In this document: in pieces, positions 1 through 8,563 of the stretch
Position numbering within the stretch: the stretch's first letter is position 1
Layout of the letters: every line of letters starts with the position of its first letter
Source of the DNA: DATFDN01 sp963756545
GTDB taxonomy: Bacteria; Pseudomonadota; Alphaproteobacteria; Acetobacterales; Acetobacteraceae
Assembly: GCA_963756545.1 (NCBI GenBank)
Contig: CAVWNY010000003.1
Location: forward strand, 744,001-808,000
Length of the DNA: 64,000 nt
Direction: 5' to 3'
The notes under the pieces: generated by a model
What the model saw: the letters and a program-made list of their open reading frames with translations, nothing else
The model's database searches: none
Told to the model about the DNA's origin: nothing
Position numbers and translations under genes: made by a program

Positions 1-78
1 GCCTTCGTCGTCACGCTCGGCACGCTCGACGGCCGCGAGTTCGATTGGACTTCGCTGCGTTGGAAGGATCCCACATGA
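1..78 (+). CDS. 3' end of an unidentified phage protein (partial)
   Basis: The window opens inside a reading frame of 25 codons ending in TGA at 76-78. Its stop overlaps the ATG of the next gene as ATGA, the tight coupling expected of phage structural operons. The visible tail ends in DWTSLRWKDPT and carries no recognisable motif. Its position before a gp10-like gene suggests a tail-completion or head-tail joining protein, but that is inference from context only. Confidence 0.6.
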   Translation, partial: AFVVTLGTLDGREFDWTSLRWKDPT

Positions 79-446
79 GCTTGGTAAGGGGACTCGCCGA
101 AGCGCTGCGGCGCCTGGGTCGGATCGACATCGGCCAGGCGGGGGGCGAGGCGCTGGAGCGAGCCGCCGTGCGGATTGAGACAGCCGTCAAACAGACTCTG
201 TCCCACCTGCCCGGCGACGACCATGCGGCCCCCTGGCTCCGCACGGGAGAGCTGCGCACCTCGGTGACGCATCAGATCGCCGAGCAGGCGGCCGTGGTCG
301 GCTCCGCGGACCCGGTCGCGGTCGATCAGGAACTCGGCACCCGCACCCTCCCGCCGCGCCCGTTCCTCGCGCCCACCGCTGCCGCCGAGGCGGAAGGCGT
401 CGCGCATGATGTCGCTGAACTGATGCGCGGCGCAGTCGAGGGCTGA
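75..446 (+). CDS. HK97 gp10-like / neck or tail-completion protein
   Basis: A 123-residue protein likely to act in the connector or tail terminator of a tailed phage. It shows the usual layout of the gp10-like family: an amphipathic N-terminal helix, a mid-protein segment with LRTGELRTSV, and a C-terminal PRPFLAPTAA stretch preceding the last helix. The ATG at 75 is chosen over an in-frame ATG at 45 because it overlaps the upstream stop (ATGA). The next gene follows after 2 bases. The family call rests on motif style and operon position and is moderate. Confidence 0.6.
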   Translation: MSLVRGLAEALRRLGRIDIGQAGGEALERAAVRIETAVKQTLSHLPGDDHAAPWLRTGELRTSVTHQIAEQAAVVGSADPVAVDQELGTRTLPPRPFLAPTAAAEAEGVAHDVAELMRGAVEG

Positions 447-448
447 CC

Positions 449-1618
449 GTGATCGACGCCTACACCATCGGCATCACGCTCGCTCTCGAGGACGGTGTCT
501 CCGCCGGCCTCGCCACGATCCGCGCCGATCTCGCCGTGCTTGATCGCACGATAGCGGGCACCGCAGCAGGGCTTCTCGCGCTTCGCCGCCTCGGCCAGCA
601 GGTCAGTCAGGTCGGCCTCGGCGATATACGCCCAAGCCCGAGCAACGCCCCGCCGCCGGCCCGGTCAGCGCCTGTGGCCCTAACGCCGGCGCCGTTAGCG
701 GCGCCGGCGTCCGAGGCCGGCACGCCCGACTCCGTTTTGAGCGACCGAGGTACTCCCGCGAGGCCGGATCGGAAGGCTCCCGCCGCGCCCGCTGCGATGC
801 CGGACGCGCCTCGACCGACCTCCGTGCCGGCAATCGAGAAACAAAGCCCTGTCCCACCTCCAAGCGTGCACATCCTCTCCGCTGAGCCACCGAAGGGCAA
901 AACAGGCGAATCCCGGTCCAGGGCCGTTTCCGAGTTCGCGCCCCGTCAGCCTGCTCCGGCGCCGCGCATCATTCCCGATTTGCCCCGGGTGGGGCCGACG
1001 GTTACAGACGCCCCTCCGGTCCGAGGCCCGGATCAGCAGTTACGGAACGGGGCGTTCGTCCCCGAGATTGCAGACGTCCCAGCGAGCGCGCCTCCTCCGC
1101 CCCCTCCGCGTGCGGTTCTTAATCCGGCAGGTCCGCCACCCGTGCCCCTCGTACCGATGGCTCCGCCAAGCCGGCTGATCTTCGAGCAGGCGGCGGACCC
1201 GGTGGCTCGGCCAAGCCGGATTTCCGTCCAGACGGCCCCGCTGCCCGCGCGGCCGGATGCACCGGAACCGCCTATCCAACCGTTGCCGGTCATTCCCGCG
1301 TCGGGATCGACCGCCCCCACTTCCAAACGGCGCTCCGTCAGGGCCCCCGAAAACCGCTCTAATCGCTGGGCCCAGGACGGCCACGATGACGCGCAGGCGT
1401 CTCAACGTCCGCCCCGGCCGAGCGATAACGATAGCAATAGCAATAGCAATACCGAGGCGGCGGCGGGCGGCCTGTCCGGCGAGATCAGTCTTGATGGCCT
1501 TCGCCTCGGCCGCTGGATGGCCGACGCCCTCGCCAGGATGACCGAGCGACCCCCATCCGGACCGACCGGCATCGACCCCCGCGCCGCCCCCGGCTGGCCC
1601 ACGATGCAGGGTAATTGA
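449..1618 (+). CDS. Short proline-rich tail tape-measure-like protein
   Basis: A 389-residue protein starting with GTG. Residues 1-60 form a helical segment (TIGITLALEDGVS then a heptad-like stretch). The last 50 residues (ISLDGLRLGRWMADAL then PSGPTGIDPR) look like the C-terminal end of tape-measure proteins from related prophages. The 270 residues between are rich in Pro, Ala and Arg and look disordered. Its place directly before a gpU-like gene is the usual tape-measure slot in P2-like tails. It is short for such a protein and lacks the long hydrophobic helices. It could be a tape measure of a small tail or tailocin, or one with its centre replaced by low-complexity sequence. Confidence 0.5.
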   Translation: MIDAYTIGITLALEDGVSAGLATIRADLAVLDRTIAGTAAGLLALRRLGQQVSQVGLGDIRPSPSNAPPPARSAPVALTPAPLAAPASEAGTPDSVLSDRGTPARPDRKAPAAPAAMPDAPRPTSVPAIEKQSPVPPPSVHILSAEPPKGKTGESRSRAVSEFAPRQPAPAPRIIPDLPRVGPTVTDAPPVRGPDQQLRNGAFVPEIADVPASAPPPPPPRAVLNPAGPPPVPLVPMAPPSRLIFEQAADPVARPSRISVQTAPLPARPDAPEPPIQPLPVIPASGSTAPTSKRRSVRAPENRSNRWAQDGHDDAQASQRPPRPSDNDSNSNSNTEAAAGGLSGEISLDGLRLGRWMADALARMTERPPSGPTGIDPRAAPGWPTMQGN

Positions 1619-1674
1619 ACTGGCCCAGTTCGATCCACGCCGCCCGCCTTCACAGCGCCACGGAAAGGACAGCG

Positions 1675-2415
1675 ATGGCTGACATTGCCCTGCTGCTCGG
1701 CCCCGTCGTTTTCCAAGACTTCGAGGTTCCTGCCCGCATCAATCTCGGGGGCGACCAGCGCCTTGCGGTACATCGCCTGGTCGGCGGCGCACGCGTTATC
1801 GACTCGCTCGGCCGCGACGATGCGGAGCTGCGCTTCGGAGGGGTGTTCTCGGGTCGGGACGCGACGCTTCGCGCGCGCACCCTCGACGAGCTTCGCGCCG
1901 CCGGTGCGCCGTTGCCGCTGACATGGGACGTGTTCTACTACACCGTCATCCTGAAGCGGTTCGAAGCCGATTATCGCAGCGGCTGGTGGATTCCCTTCCG
2001 CATCGCCTGCACCGTCCTGCGGGACGAGGCGGCGGCACTGGTCGATGCGGCATTTTCGCTCGCGGACAGCGTCGGCTCCGACGTGGCCGCCGCGGTCTCA
2101 TGGGCGGTTGGAACTGACGTCGACCTCGGCGCGGCGCAGTCAGCCCTTACCGCCCCAAGCGCGACAGTGCGCGGCGCGTCGGACTACGTCGGCGCTCTTG
2201 CCAGCCTGGGCGCGGCGCAAGGCGCGGTCTCGCAGGCAACAGGCTCAGCCGAGGCGGCGCTGAACAGCGCGGGGCTCGCCACCGCATCTTCCGCCGCGGT
2301 CGCCGTCCCGGGGCTGGGCGCTGCCGTTCTCTCGGCCGGCCAGCTCGCCGCTCTCGCGGCTGCGGGAGGCTATGTCGGTCGGGCGGCGATCAATCTTGCC
2401 AACGCGAGCACCTGA
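1675..2415 (+). CDS. P2 gpU-like tail/baseplate protein
   Basis: A 246-residue protein. The first 120 residues resemble the gpU fold: a short strand-rich start, then an R-V-I-D-x-L-G segment, F-x-G-V-F, and a helix starting LDELRAAG before a Y-Y-T-V-I-L-K-R strand. In P2 this protein sits between tape measure and LysM protein and helps assemble the tube-baseplate junction. The remaining residues are Ala/Ser/Gly-rich and may be flexible. The ATG at 1675 has a good ribosome site (GGAAAGGAC) whereas the earlier in-frame ATG at 1615 does not. Order U-X-D supports the call. Confidence 0.6.
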   Translation: MADIALLLGPVVFQDFEVPARINLGGDQRLAVHRLVGGARVIDSLGRDDAELRFGGVFSGRDATLRARTLDELRAAGAPLPLTWDVFYYTVILKRFEADYRSGWWIPFRIACTVLRDEAAALVDAAFSLADSVGSDVAAAVSWAVGTDVDLGAAQSALTAPSATVRGASDYVGALASLGAAQGAVSQATGSAEAALNSAGLATASSAAVAVPGLGAAVLSAGQLAALAAAGGYVGRAAINLANAST

Positions 2416-2418
2416 GCC

Positions 2419-2604
2419 ATGCGCACGATCACCGTCGCTGGCGGGAATCTCTTCCGTATCGCGGCCGAGCAACTCGGCGACGCAACCCAGTGGATACGCA
2501 TCGCCCAGCTTAACGCTCTGTCCGATCCAATGCTCGTCGGCATCACCATGTTGCTGATCCCCGACCGCGACCCGAACGCGGGAGGCGGAATTGCCGCTCA
2601 GTGA
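2419..2604 (+). CDS. LysM-domain tail protein X-like
   Basis: A 61-residue protein made of a single LysM-type domain: TVAGGNLFRIAAEQLG, then a W-x-R-I-A-x-L-N helix and an I-P-D-R end. P2 gpX and Mu-type equivalents are small LysM proteins at the hub end of the tail. It begins 3 bases after the gpU-like stop and its 3' end overlaps the start of the gpD-like gene, which marks it as part of the baseplate hub operon. Confidence 0.8.
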   Translation: MRTITVAGGNLFRIAAEQLGDATQWIRIAQLNALSDPMLVGITMLLIPDRDPNAGGGIAAQ

Positions 2605-3688
2605 AGCCTGGCGAACCCCGACGGTGCGGCTGCTCGCGAACGGACAGCCGATCGCGGCGGTGATCGAGGCGGAGGTCACGGCCAACAATCACTTCGCATC
2701 CGATCGATTTTCCGCGCGCATCGCCCTCGGTATCGATGTCCTCGCCACCGCGCCATTCTGGGCGTCTGCGCAGGGAATTCTGGTCGATGTGCAATTCAGC
2801 CTGGACGGTATCCGGTTCCAGAGTTTGATCCAGGGTCTCGCGGATAGCGTCGTCCTCGATCCCGTTGCCTCGTTGGTAAGAATCGAGGGTAGGGACCTCA
2901 CCGCCTCCCTCATCGAGGCGCGCACGCAAGAGGCGTTCACTAACCGCACATCAAGCGAGATCGCGACGCTTCTTGCGCAGCGGCATGGATTGATCCCGGC
3001 GGTCACCCCGACCACGACTCCCGTCGGCCGGTACTATCAAAACGAGCACGACCGCATCACGCTCAACCAGTTCAGTCGCGCGACGACGGAATGGGATCTG
3101 CTTGTCTTTTTGGCCCGTCAGGAGGGCTTCGACGTCTTTGTCCAGCAGACGACGCTGTTCTTCGAGCCGATGCAGCAGGCGTCTGAGGTGCGCGTCATCC
3201 AACCCACGGACCTTTCCAATCTTCGTCTGCAACGTTCGCTCACGCTTGCGCGCGACATCGAAGTGACGGTGAAGAGTTGGAATTCACGCCAGAAGAACGC
3301 CTTCGCTCAGACCGCGAAGGCGTCCGGCAGGCGGTCTTCCGGCGGGGCCGGGCTCGGCCCGCAGCCGCCACAGCGGTATGTCCTGGTCCGGCCGAACCTG
3401 ACACCCGATCAAGCCCTCCAGCTCGCCCAGCGCAAGCTAGCCGAGCTCACCCAGCACGAACGGGTCATCGAGGCGACCATGCCCGGAGAACTCACGCTCA
3501 CGCCGCGCAGCCAGATCATGCTCGCCGGTACCGGGACTGAGTTCGATCAAGCCTACTTCGTGGACGTGATCGAGCGCTCACTCAGTCCGCGGGGCGGATT
3601 CATTCAGCGCATTCGCGCGAAAAACACCTCCCCGCGCATCGAGACCAGCATTCCCGCCGATATCGTCGGCGCTGTTACGGAGTCCTGA
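2591..3688 (+). CDS. Phage late control / baseplate hub protein D
   Basis: A 365-residue gpD-family protein forming the tail hub that receives the gpV spike (homologous in fold to T4 gp27 and VgrG N-terminal parts). Visible family marks are the strand-rich start with VTANNHFASDRF, the middle FLARQEGFDVFV segment and the late R-K-L-A-E-L-T helix before a beta-rich end. The start is TTG at 2591 with a strong ribosome site GGAGGCGG just upstream, overlapping the LysM gene by 14 bases. The stop overlaps the gpV ATG as TGATG. Confidence 0.85.
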   Translation: MPLSEAWRTPTVRLLANGQPIAAVIEAEVTANNHFASDRFSARIALGIDVLATAPFWASAQGILVDVQFSLDGIRFQSLIQGLADSVVLDPVASLVRIEGRDLTASLIEARTQEAFTNRTSSEIATLLAQRHGLIPAVTPTTTPVGRYYQNEHDRITLNQFSRATTEWDLLVFLARQEGFDVFVQQTTLFFEPMQQASEVRVIQPTDLSNLRLQRSLTLARDIEVTVKSWNSRQKNAFAQTAKASGRRSSGGAGLGPQPPQRYVLVRPNLTPDQALQLAQRKLAELTQHERVIEATMPGELTLTPRSQIMLAGTGTEFDQAYFVDVIERSLSPRGGFIQRIRAKNTSPRIETSIPADIVGAVTES

Positions 3689-4239
3689 TGGACCGCTTTA
3701 TGAACGCCTTGAAGACGCACGCTGCTGCGCTCGACCTGACGCAGGCCCAGCCGCGCTTTGGGGTCGTGACCTCGGTCGATCCCGATAGCGCCAATGCCCG
3801 CGTGCAGCTTCAGCCGGAAGGCGTGTTGACCGGATGGCTTCCCGTGCTGTCGCCGTGGACCGGCGCCGGCTGGGGGATGTGCTCTCCGCCCTCGCCTGGA
3901 GACCAGGTCCTGGTTCTCGCGCAGGAGGGTGACGCCGAGCACGGCATCATAGCAGGCCGCGCCTTCTCGCTCTCACAGCCACCCCCTCCCGCACCCGCGG
4001 GAGAATTCTGGCTCGTTCATGCCTCGGGTTCCTTTCTGAAGCTTAGCAACGACGGAACGATCTACATGAACGGCCCTGTCTCGATCACCGGAACACTGGT
4101 GGTGAGCGGTGACGTCCGAGCAGGCGGCGACGTCGTGGATCATCACGGAGCCGTCTCCGCACTGCGTGGCCACTATAACGGCCACACCCACACTGATAGC
4201 CACGGTGACGTCACGAACATTCCGTCTCCGCAGGATTGA
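3688..4239 (+). CDS. Baseplate assembly protein V (central spike)
   Basis: A 183-residue gpV-family spike protein. Residues 20-100 form the OB-like domain (FGVVTSVDPDSANARVQL, GWLPVLSPW, SPGDQVLVLAQEGD). Residues 110-170 form a short beta-helix ending in GHTHTDSHGD, which contains the H-x-H pattern that holds a metal ion at the membrane-piercing tip of P2-type spikes. It is translationally coupled to gpD (TGATG) and followed by gpW. Length is close to P2 gpV. Confidence 0.85.
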   Translation: MDRFMNALKTHAAALDLTQAQPRFGVVTSVDPDSANARVQLQPEGVLTGWLPVLSPWTGAGWGMCSPPSPGDQVLVLAQEGDAEHGIIAGRAFSLSQPPPPAPAGEFWLVHASGSFLKLSNDGTIYMNGPVSITGTLVVSGDVRAGGDVVDHHGAVSALRGHYNGHTHTDSHGDVTNIPSPQD

Positions 4240-4241
4240 TC

Positions 4242-4619
4242 ATGCCCGATCTTTCGCATCAGTGGGGGGCGGATCTCCTGATCGGCCCTACGGGCGATCT
4301 TGCGACCGCGTCGGGCGTGGAACTTGGCCAGCAACGCGTGCTGCGCCGTCTCCTGACAAACGTGAACGATTACATCTGGCAACTGACGTACGGCGCCGGC
4401 CTCGCTCAGTTCATCGGGCAGCCCGGCAGCGCCGTTCGCATTCGGGCTTTGATACGCAGTCAGATATTCAAGGAGGCTGCCGTGGCCCGCACGCCGGAGC
4501 CGGTAATTGACGTGCAGGTCTCACCGGATGGCGCGGCCGGGACTGTTTACGTCCACATCCGTTACGTGGACGCGCCCACCGGACAGACCCAGGCACTCTC
4601 ATTCTCCATGGGGGCTTAG
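4242..4619 (+). CDS. Baseplate wedge protein, gpW/gp25 family
   Basis: A 125-residue protein of the GPW/gp25 family, one of the wedge components that initiates sheath attachment. Typical marks are GADLLIGPTGDLA, the G-x-x-x-G-Q-Q-R-V-L-R-R-L-L-T-N helix and the R-I-R-A-L-I-R helix. The ATG at 4242 lies 3 bases after the gpV stop; an in-frame TTG at 4236 overlaps that stop and is less likely. Confidence 0.85.
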   Translation: MPDLSHQWGADLLIGPTGDLATASGVELGQQRVLRRLLTNVNDYIWQLTYGAGLAQFIGQPGSAVRIRALIRSQIFKEAAVARTPEPVIDVQVSPDGAAGTVYVHIRYVDAPTGQTQALSFSMGA

Positions 4620-4621
4620 CG

Positions 4622-5746
4622 ATGCAGCTCTCGCTTCAGACCTTTCCCACGTTGGTCCAGAACATGGCGGCTGCCGTTCAGTCCGCCGCCTCGCAGGTCC
4701 TGGACCTCACGATCGGCTCCACCACCCGTGCCATCCTGGAGGCCAACGCCTCACTCGCCCTGTGGATGCAGTGGCTGATTTTACAGGTCTTGCAGAGCAC
4801 GCGCGCGTCCACCAGCAATGGGGCCGACCTCGACTCCTGGATGGCCGACTTCACGCTGATCCGGTTGCCAGCAGTCGCAGCCGGCGGTTCTGTGACATTC
4901 ACGCGCTACACCGCAACAGGTCCCGCCTTGATCCCGCCGGGCGCACTTGTGCGAACCAGCGACGGCGCGCAGACCTTCGCGGTCGTTATCGAGACGGCCA
5001 ATCCGGCCTGGAGCGCGAGTTCCGGAGGTTACGTTGTCGCGGCCGGTGTGCCATCGGTGATCGTCCCCGTCTCCGCGCAGGCGGCAGGCATCGCCGGGAA
5101 CGTCCAGCCCTCAGCCGTGACGCTGCTGGCAACCGCGATCCCCGGCATCGACGCGGTGGGAAACCAGGCAGCGTTCACGAACGGGCTCGACGCCGAGACT
5201 GACGACGCATTCCGCGCACGCTTCCAGACCTTTATCCAGAGCCGCTCCCGCGCCACCCCGCTGGCGGTTGGCTCTGCGGTCGAGAGTGTGCAGCAAGGGC
5301 TGGATTACACGATCCAGGAGAACGTCAACACGGCGGGGATCTCGGCTATCGGCAGCTTCGTCGTCACCGTCGATGACGGCTCCGGCGCCCCGTCCAGCGC
5401 GCTGCTCTTCGCCGCGGGCTCGGCGATCGAAGCGGTTCGCCCTATCGGCTCGGTGTTCGCGGTACAGCCGCCGGCTGTCATACCCGCCGTAATCGGGCTC
5501 TCCGTGACTGTGGCCGCGGGAACCGCGAAGCCCGCTATCGCGGCCAACGTCGCCACCGCACTCGGGGCCTTCGTGAATACGTTGCCGATCGGCGCGTCCC
5601 TCCCGCTTACCCGGCTGGCGCAGATTGCCTATGGGGCGGATCCCGGCGTCCAGAACGTGACGAACATCCTCCTGAACGGGGCTGCGGCCGACCTCCCGGC
5701 GGGGCCGGCCGGCGTCATCAAGACGTCCTCGGTGACGGTGAGCTGA
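4622..5746 (+). CDS. Baseplate J/gp47 family protein
   Basis: A 374-residue gpJ-type wedge protein. It has the family's long N-terminal helix containing STTRAILEANASLALWMQW, the D-L-D-S-W-M-A-D-F motif for the wedge core, repeated beta segments (SVTFTRYTATG, LIPPGALVRTSDG), and a late A-F-R-A-R-F-Q-T-F segment. It follows gpW by 2 bases and precedes the gpI-like gene by 1 base, matching the W-J-I order of P2. Confidence 0.88.
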   Translation: MQLSLQTFPTLVQNMAAAVQSAASQVLDLTIGSTTRAILEANASLALWMQWLILQVLQSTRASTSNGADLDSWMADFTLIRLPAVAAGGSVTFTRYTATGPALIPPGALVRTSDGAQTFAVVIETANPAWSASSGGYVVAAGVPSVIVPVSAQAAGIAGNVQPSAVTLLATAIPGIDAVGNQAAFTNGLDAETDDAFRARFQTFIQSRSRATPLAVGSAVESVQQGLDYTIQENVNTAGISAIGSFVVTVDDGSGAPSSALLFAAGSAIEAVRPIGSVFAVQPPAVIPAVIGLSVTVAAGTAKPAIAANVATALGAFVNTLPIGASLPLTRLAQIAYGADPGVQNVTNILLNGAAADLPAGPAGVIKTSSVTVS

Positions 5747-5747
5747 G

Positions 5748-6419
5748 ATGGTGGGCGATCAGCAGGATATGGTGACGCGGCTCAAGGCCGCGCTCCCGGC
5801 TGGCTGGTTCCCCGACAGCACCCCGGTTTTGGATGCGCTGCTTCAGGGACTGGCATCCGCCTGGTCCTGGTCATACGGCGCCCTGCAATACGTGAAAGAC
5901 CAGGCTCGCATCAGCACGACGACCGACGTCTGGCTCGACGTGGTTGCGAGCGATTTCTTCGGCAGTCGTGTTACTCGCAACGGACAGGCCGACGCCATTT
6001 TCAGTGCCCGTATCCGTCGCGAGATTTGGCGCGAACGTGGGACTCGCGCCGCCGTCGCATCGGTCCTGACGGATCTCACCGGGCGCCAACCGCTCATCTT
6101 CGAGCCGGCCCGCCCTGCTGATACCGGCGCGTGGGGCCTCAAGGGAGGCGGGCCGGCGGGCCTTGCCTATGGCAGCGCCGGCGGCTGGGGCAGCCTTGCT
6201 TTGCCGTATCAGTCCTTCGTCACCGCCTACCGCCCCGCGGGCTCAGGCATCGCGAAAGTCTTCGGCTGGGGAGCCGCGGCCGGCGGCTATGGCAAGGGCG
6301 TCATCGAATACGGCGAACTCGCGATGGCAGGGGTGCAGGTAGCGGACGCCGACATCTACGCCGCGATCGCCTCCGTGATGCCGGTCGCCGCAATAGCCTG
6401 GACCCGTATCAGCAACTGA
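5748..6419 (+). CDS. gpI-like tail protein (baseplate to fibre connector)
   Basis: A 223-residue protein in the slot of P2 gpI. The N-terminal 110 residues (PAGWFPDSTPVLDALLQG, TTDVWLDVVASDFFG, RIRREIWRERGTRAAV) fit the tail protein I pattern, in which the incoming polypeptide is turned into a helical bundle beside gpJ. The remainder is glycine-rich with W-G repeats (GAWGLKGGG, GGWGSLALPYQ, GWGAAAGGYG), perhaps a fibre-binding arm. No enzymatic motif is visible. Confidence 0.6.
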   Translation: MVGDQQDMVTRLKAALPAGWFPDSTPVLDALLQGLASAWSWSYGALQYVKDQARISTTTDVWLDVVASDFFGSRVTRNGQADAIFSARIRREIWRERGTRAAVASVLTDLTGRQPLIFEPARPADTGAWGLKGGGPAGLAYGSAGGWGSLALPYQSFVTAYRPAGSGIAKVFGWGAAAGGYGKGVIEYGELAMAGVQVADADIYAAIASVMPVAAIAWTRISN

Positions 6420-6440
6420 CCTCCCGCACCCGAGGAGCCG

Positions 6441-7694
6441 ATGGACAGGAACCTAGTCTATCCGGGCAGCATTCCGCTCGACACGGACCTGCTCGCAATC
6501 AACCGGAATACCATGATCGGGCTGGGCTTTCTCGCCCAGGCCGTTCTCGGCACAGGCATGGTCGTCGACGGTCTCGCCTGCATGCCCACAGCGCCGGCGT
6601 CGCTCACCGTCAATGTCGGGGCGGGCAGCATCACGCAGCTCGCCGTCGTTGATCCGGCTGCGTTCGGATCGTTGCCCGCGAACTCGACAGATCCGCTCGT
6701 AAAAATGGGAATCAACCTGGAGCCGGTCTCGTTCACGCTGGTCGCACCGACCATTTCGGGGCAATCGACTAACTACCTGATCGAGGCGTCGTTTCTCGAA
6801 AGCGATGTCAACCCCGTCGTCCTTCCATACTACAACGCCGCCAACCCGGCGCAGCCATTCAGTGGCGCCAACAACTCCGGGATGGCGCAGAACACCCAGC
6901 GCGTGCAGCGCGTGCAACTTCAACTCAAGGCCGGAACTCCGGCAAACACGGGCGCGCAGACCACGCCACCGGTCGATAGCGGCTGGGTTGGCTTGTACGT
7001 GATCACGGTCAACTTCGGTCAAACCGCGATCCCGCAGAGTGGCATGGTGGTCGTTCCGACAGCCCCATTCCTGAACTGGAAACTTCCGCTCCTCTCACCC
7101 GGCTTCGGCGCCGGGGTACAGACCTTCAACGGCTCCGGCAATTTCACCATTCCTGCCGGCGTGACCCGCGTCGAGGTCGAGGTGTGGGGCGGTGGATCCG
7201 GTTCGTTTGCGTCAACCAGCGCCGTTGCGAGCGGCGGCGGCTCTGGCGGGGGCTACGCCCGCAAGCGCATCACTGGTCTGGCTCCGGGCCTGGTCGTTCC
7301 CATCACCGTCGGGGTCGGCGGGGCGGCCGGTACGACCGCCGGCGCCGCCAGCGGCGCGGGCGGAACATCGAGTTTCGGAACGTTTGTCAGCGCGACGGGC
7401 GGATCTCTCAACGGTTCTGCGAGCGTAGGCAGTCCTCAGAATGGCGCCATCCCCGGCGGCACCGGCGTCGGCGGCGACGTGAACCTGACCGGCTCGTCGG
7501 GCCAGATCGGCTATCTCAGCGTGGGCGGACTTGGTGGCGGTGCGCCGATGGGCGGCATGCAGACAAGCGGCACGACAGGCAGCTCCGGCGTGTTCCCCGG
7601 CGGCGGCGCTTCTGGCGCCGGAACCGGCGCGAACAACACCACGCCCTATAACGGTGGCCCGGGCGCGGGCGGTTTCGTCGTGGTCAGGTGGTGA
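6441..7694 (+). CDS. Tail fibre protein with glycine-rich C-terminal tip
   Basis: A 417-residue structural protein. Residues 1-200 look like a conserved fibre base (MDRNLVYPGSIPLDTDLL, then a beta-rich region). From about residue 220 a FNGSGNFTIPAGVTRVEVEVWG segment starts a glycine-rich domain that runs to the end and finishes with GGFVVVRW. This type of glycine-rich end is common in receptor-binding tips. The ribosome site is GAGGAG just before the ATG. Composition is far richer in Gly than its neighbours. Confidence 0.7.
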   Translation: MDRNLVYPGSIPLDTDLLAINRNTMIGLGFLAQAVLGTGMVVDGLACMPTAPASLTVNVGAGSITQLAVVDPAAFGSLPANSTDPLVKMGINLEPVSFTLVAPTISGQSTNYLIEASFLESDVNPVVLPYYNAANPAQPFSGANNSGMAQNTQRVQRVQLQLKAGTPANTGAQTTPPVDSGWVGLYVITVNFGQTAIPQSGMVVVPTAPFLNWKLPLLSPGFGAGVQTFNGSGNFTIPAGVTRVEVEVWGGGSGSFASTSAVASGGGSGGGYARKRITGLAPGLVVPITVGVGGAAGTTAGAASGAGGTSSFGTFVSATGGSLNGSASVGSPQNGAIPGGTGVGGDVNLTGSSGQIGYLSVGGLGGGAPMGGMQTSGTTGSSGVFPGGGASGAGTGANNTTPYNGGPGAGGFVVVRW

Positions 7695-7701
7695 GGAAAA
7701 C

Positions 7702-7965
7702 ATGCGGACTTACGCACGCATTCACGGAGATCGGGTGGCCGAGCTGTTCACCACGACCCGGAGCATTGGAGATCTGTTCAGCCCCGTGCTCGTTTGGGTG
7801 GACGTGACGGCCTCACCGGAAGTCGCGGTCGGCTGGAGTTACGCCGGCGGCCAGTTCAGGCCGCCCGCGCCCATCGCGCCGCCGCCCGCTGCGTCACTTG
7901 CGCAGCTGCAGGCGCAGCTGGCGAGCCTTGCGCAGCAGATTGCGGCACTTGCCAAGCCTGCCTGA
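7702..7965 (+). CDS. Small phage tail-associated protein, function unknown
   Basis: An 87-residue protein beginning MRTYARIHGDRVAELF. A beta-rich half (LVWVDVT, GWSYAGGQF) is followed by a Pro-rich joint and a C-terminal helix of L-A-x-L-Q-A-Q-L-A-S-L-A-Q-Q heptads that should form a short coiled coil. The ATG at 7702 follows GAGGAAAAC. Its place between two fibre-related genes suggests a fibre accessory or assembly protein; this is inference. Confidence 0.6.
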   Translation: MRTYARIHGDRVAELFTTTRSIGDLFSPVLVWVDVTASPEVAVGWSYAGGQFRPPAPIAPPPAASLAQLQAQLASLAQQIAALAKPA

Positions 7966-7990
7966 CCTCTCTGCAGAGATCGGAATCGAG

Positions 7991-8476
7991 ATGAGCACCG
8001 CTCCGGCATCGCATGTGTGGAAACCCAGCAGCGCGCGCCGCGTCGTGCTGGATGCGTTCGTTCCTGTCCCTCGTGGATCGGCGCCTGCCGCGCCACCGCC
8101 TTTGAATTGGCCGACCAAGGACCCCGCTGATGTCCTGGACTACGAGTTCGACATCTCTCCGGCGCTCGTCGGCAATCGTTGGGATGGGATCGCAACAATT
8201 GGCGTCAGCATTTCGCCCGATAATCCGGGCGATCTCGCTCTTCTCAGCTCAGCCGCTGATGGTGCCATCGCCGTACTCTGGCTCTCCGGCGGCCAGGCCG
8301 GGACCATCTATACCGTCACCGTCGCGCTCGGCACCACCAACGGCCGAACGGTCCAGCGCAGCGTTCTACTGCCGGTCCTGATGCTGTCCCAGCCGCCGGT
8401 TCCCCCCACCGCGATCCAAACAAACTCGGGTCTCGTCATTACCGACCAGAACGGCAATCCGGTCGTGACGGCATGA
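7991..8476 (+). CDS. Probable fibre-tail adaptor protein
   Basis: A 161-residue protein with a single predicted beta-sandwich: LNWPTKDPADVLDYEF, then DNPGDLALLSSAADGAIAVLW, GGQAGTIYTVTVALGT and GRTVQRSVLLPVL. These sentences of sequence occur in small phage proteins thought to link fibres to the tail in alphaproteobacterial prophages. The ATG at 7991 follows GATCGGAATCGAG. The last residues (SGLVITDQNGNPVVTA) may be a connector strand. The adaptor role is inferred from family memory and position. Confidence 0.5.
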   Translation: MSTAPASHVWKPSSARRVVLDAFVPVPRGSAPAAPPPLNWPTKDPADVLDYEFDISPALVGNRWDGIATIGVSISPDNPGDLALLSSAADGAIAVLWLSGGQAGTIYTVTVALGTTNGRTVQRSVLLPVLMLSQPPVPPTAIQTNSGLVITDQNGNPVVTA

Positions 8477-8563
8477 TGGCGCATCGCTGCACTCGCTCGC
8501 GTTCTCGACGACACCGCGCCGCTTGCCAGTTTCACGGGCAAACCGCATCCCGGAGTTGCTGAC

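Noticed and set aside
7184..7651. Arg-rich 155-codon frame within the glycine-rich fibre gene
   Set aside because: Alternate-frame reading of GGC repeats; no start context.
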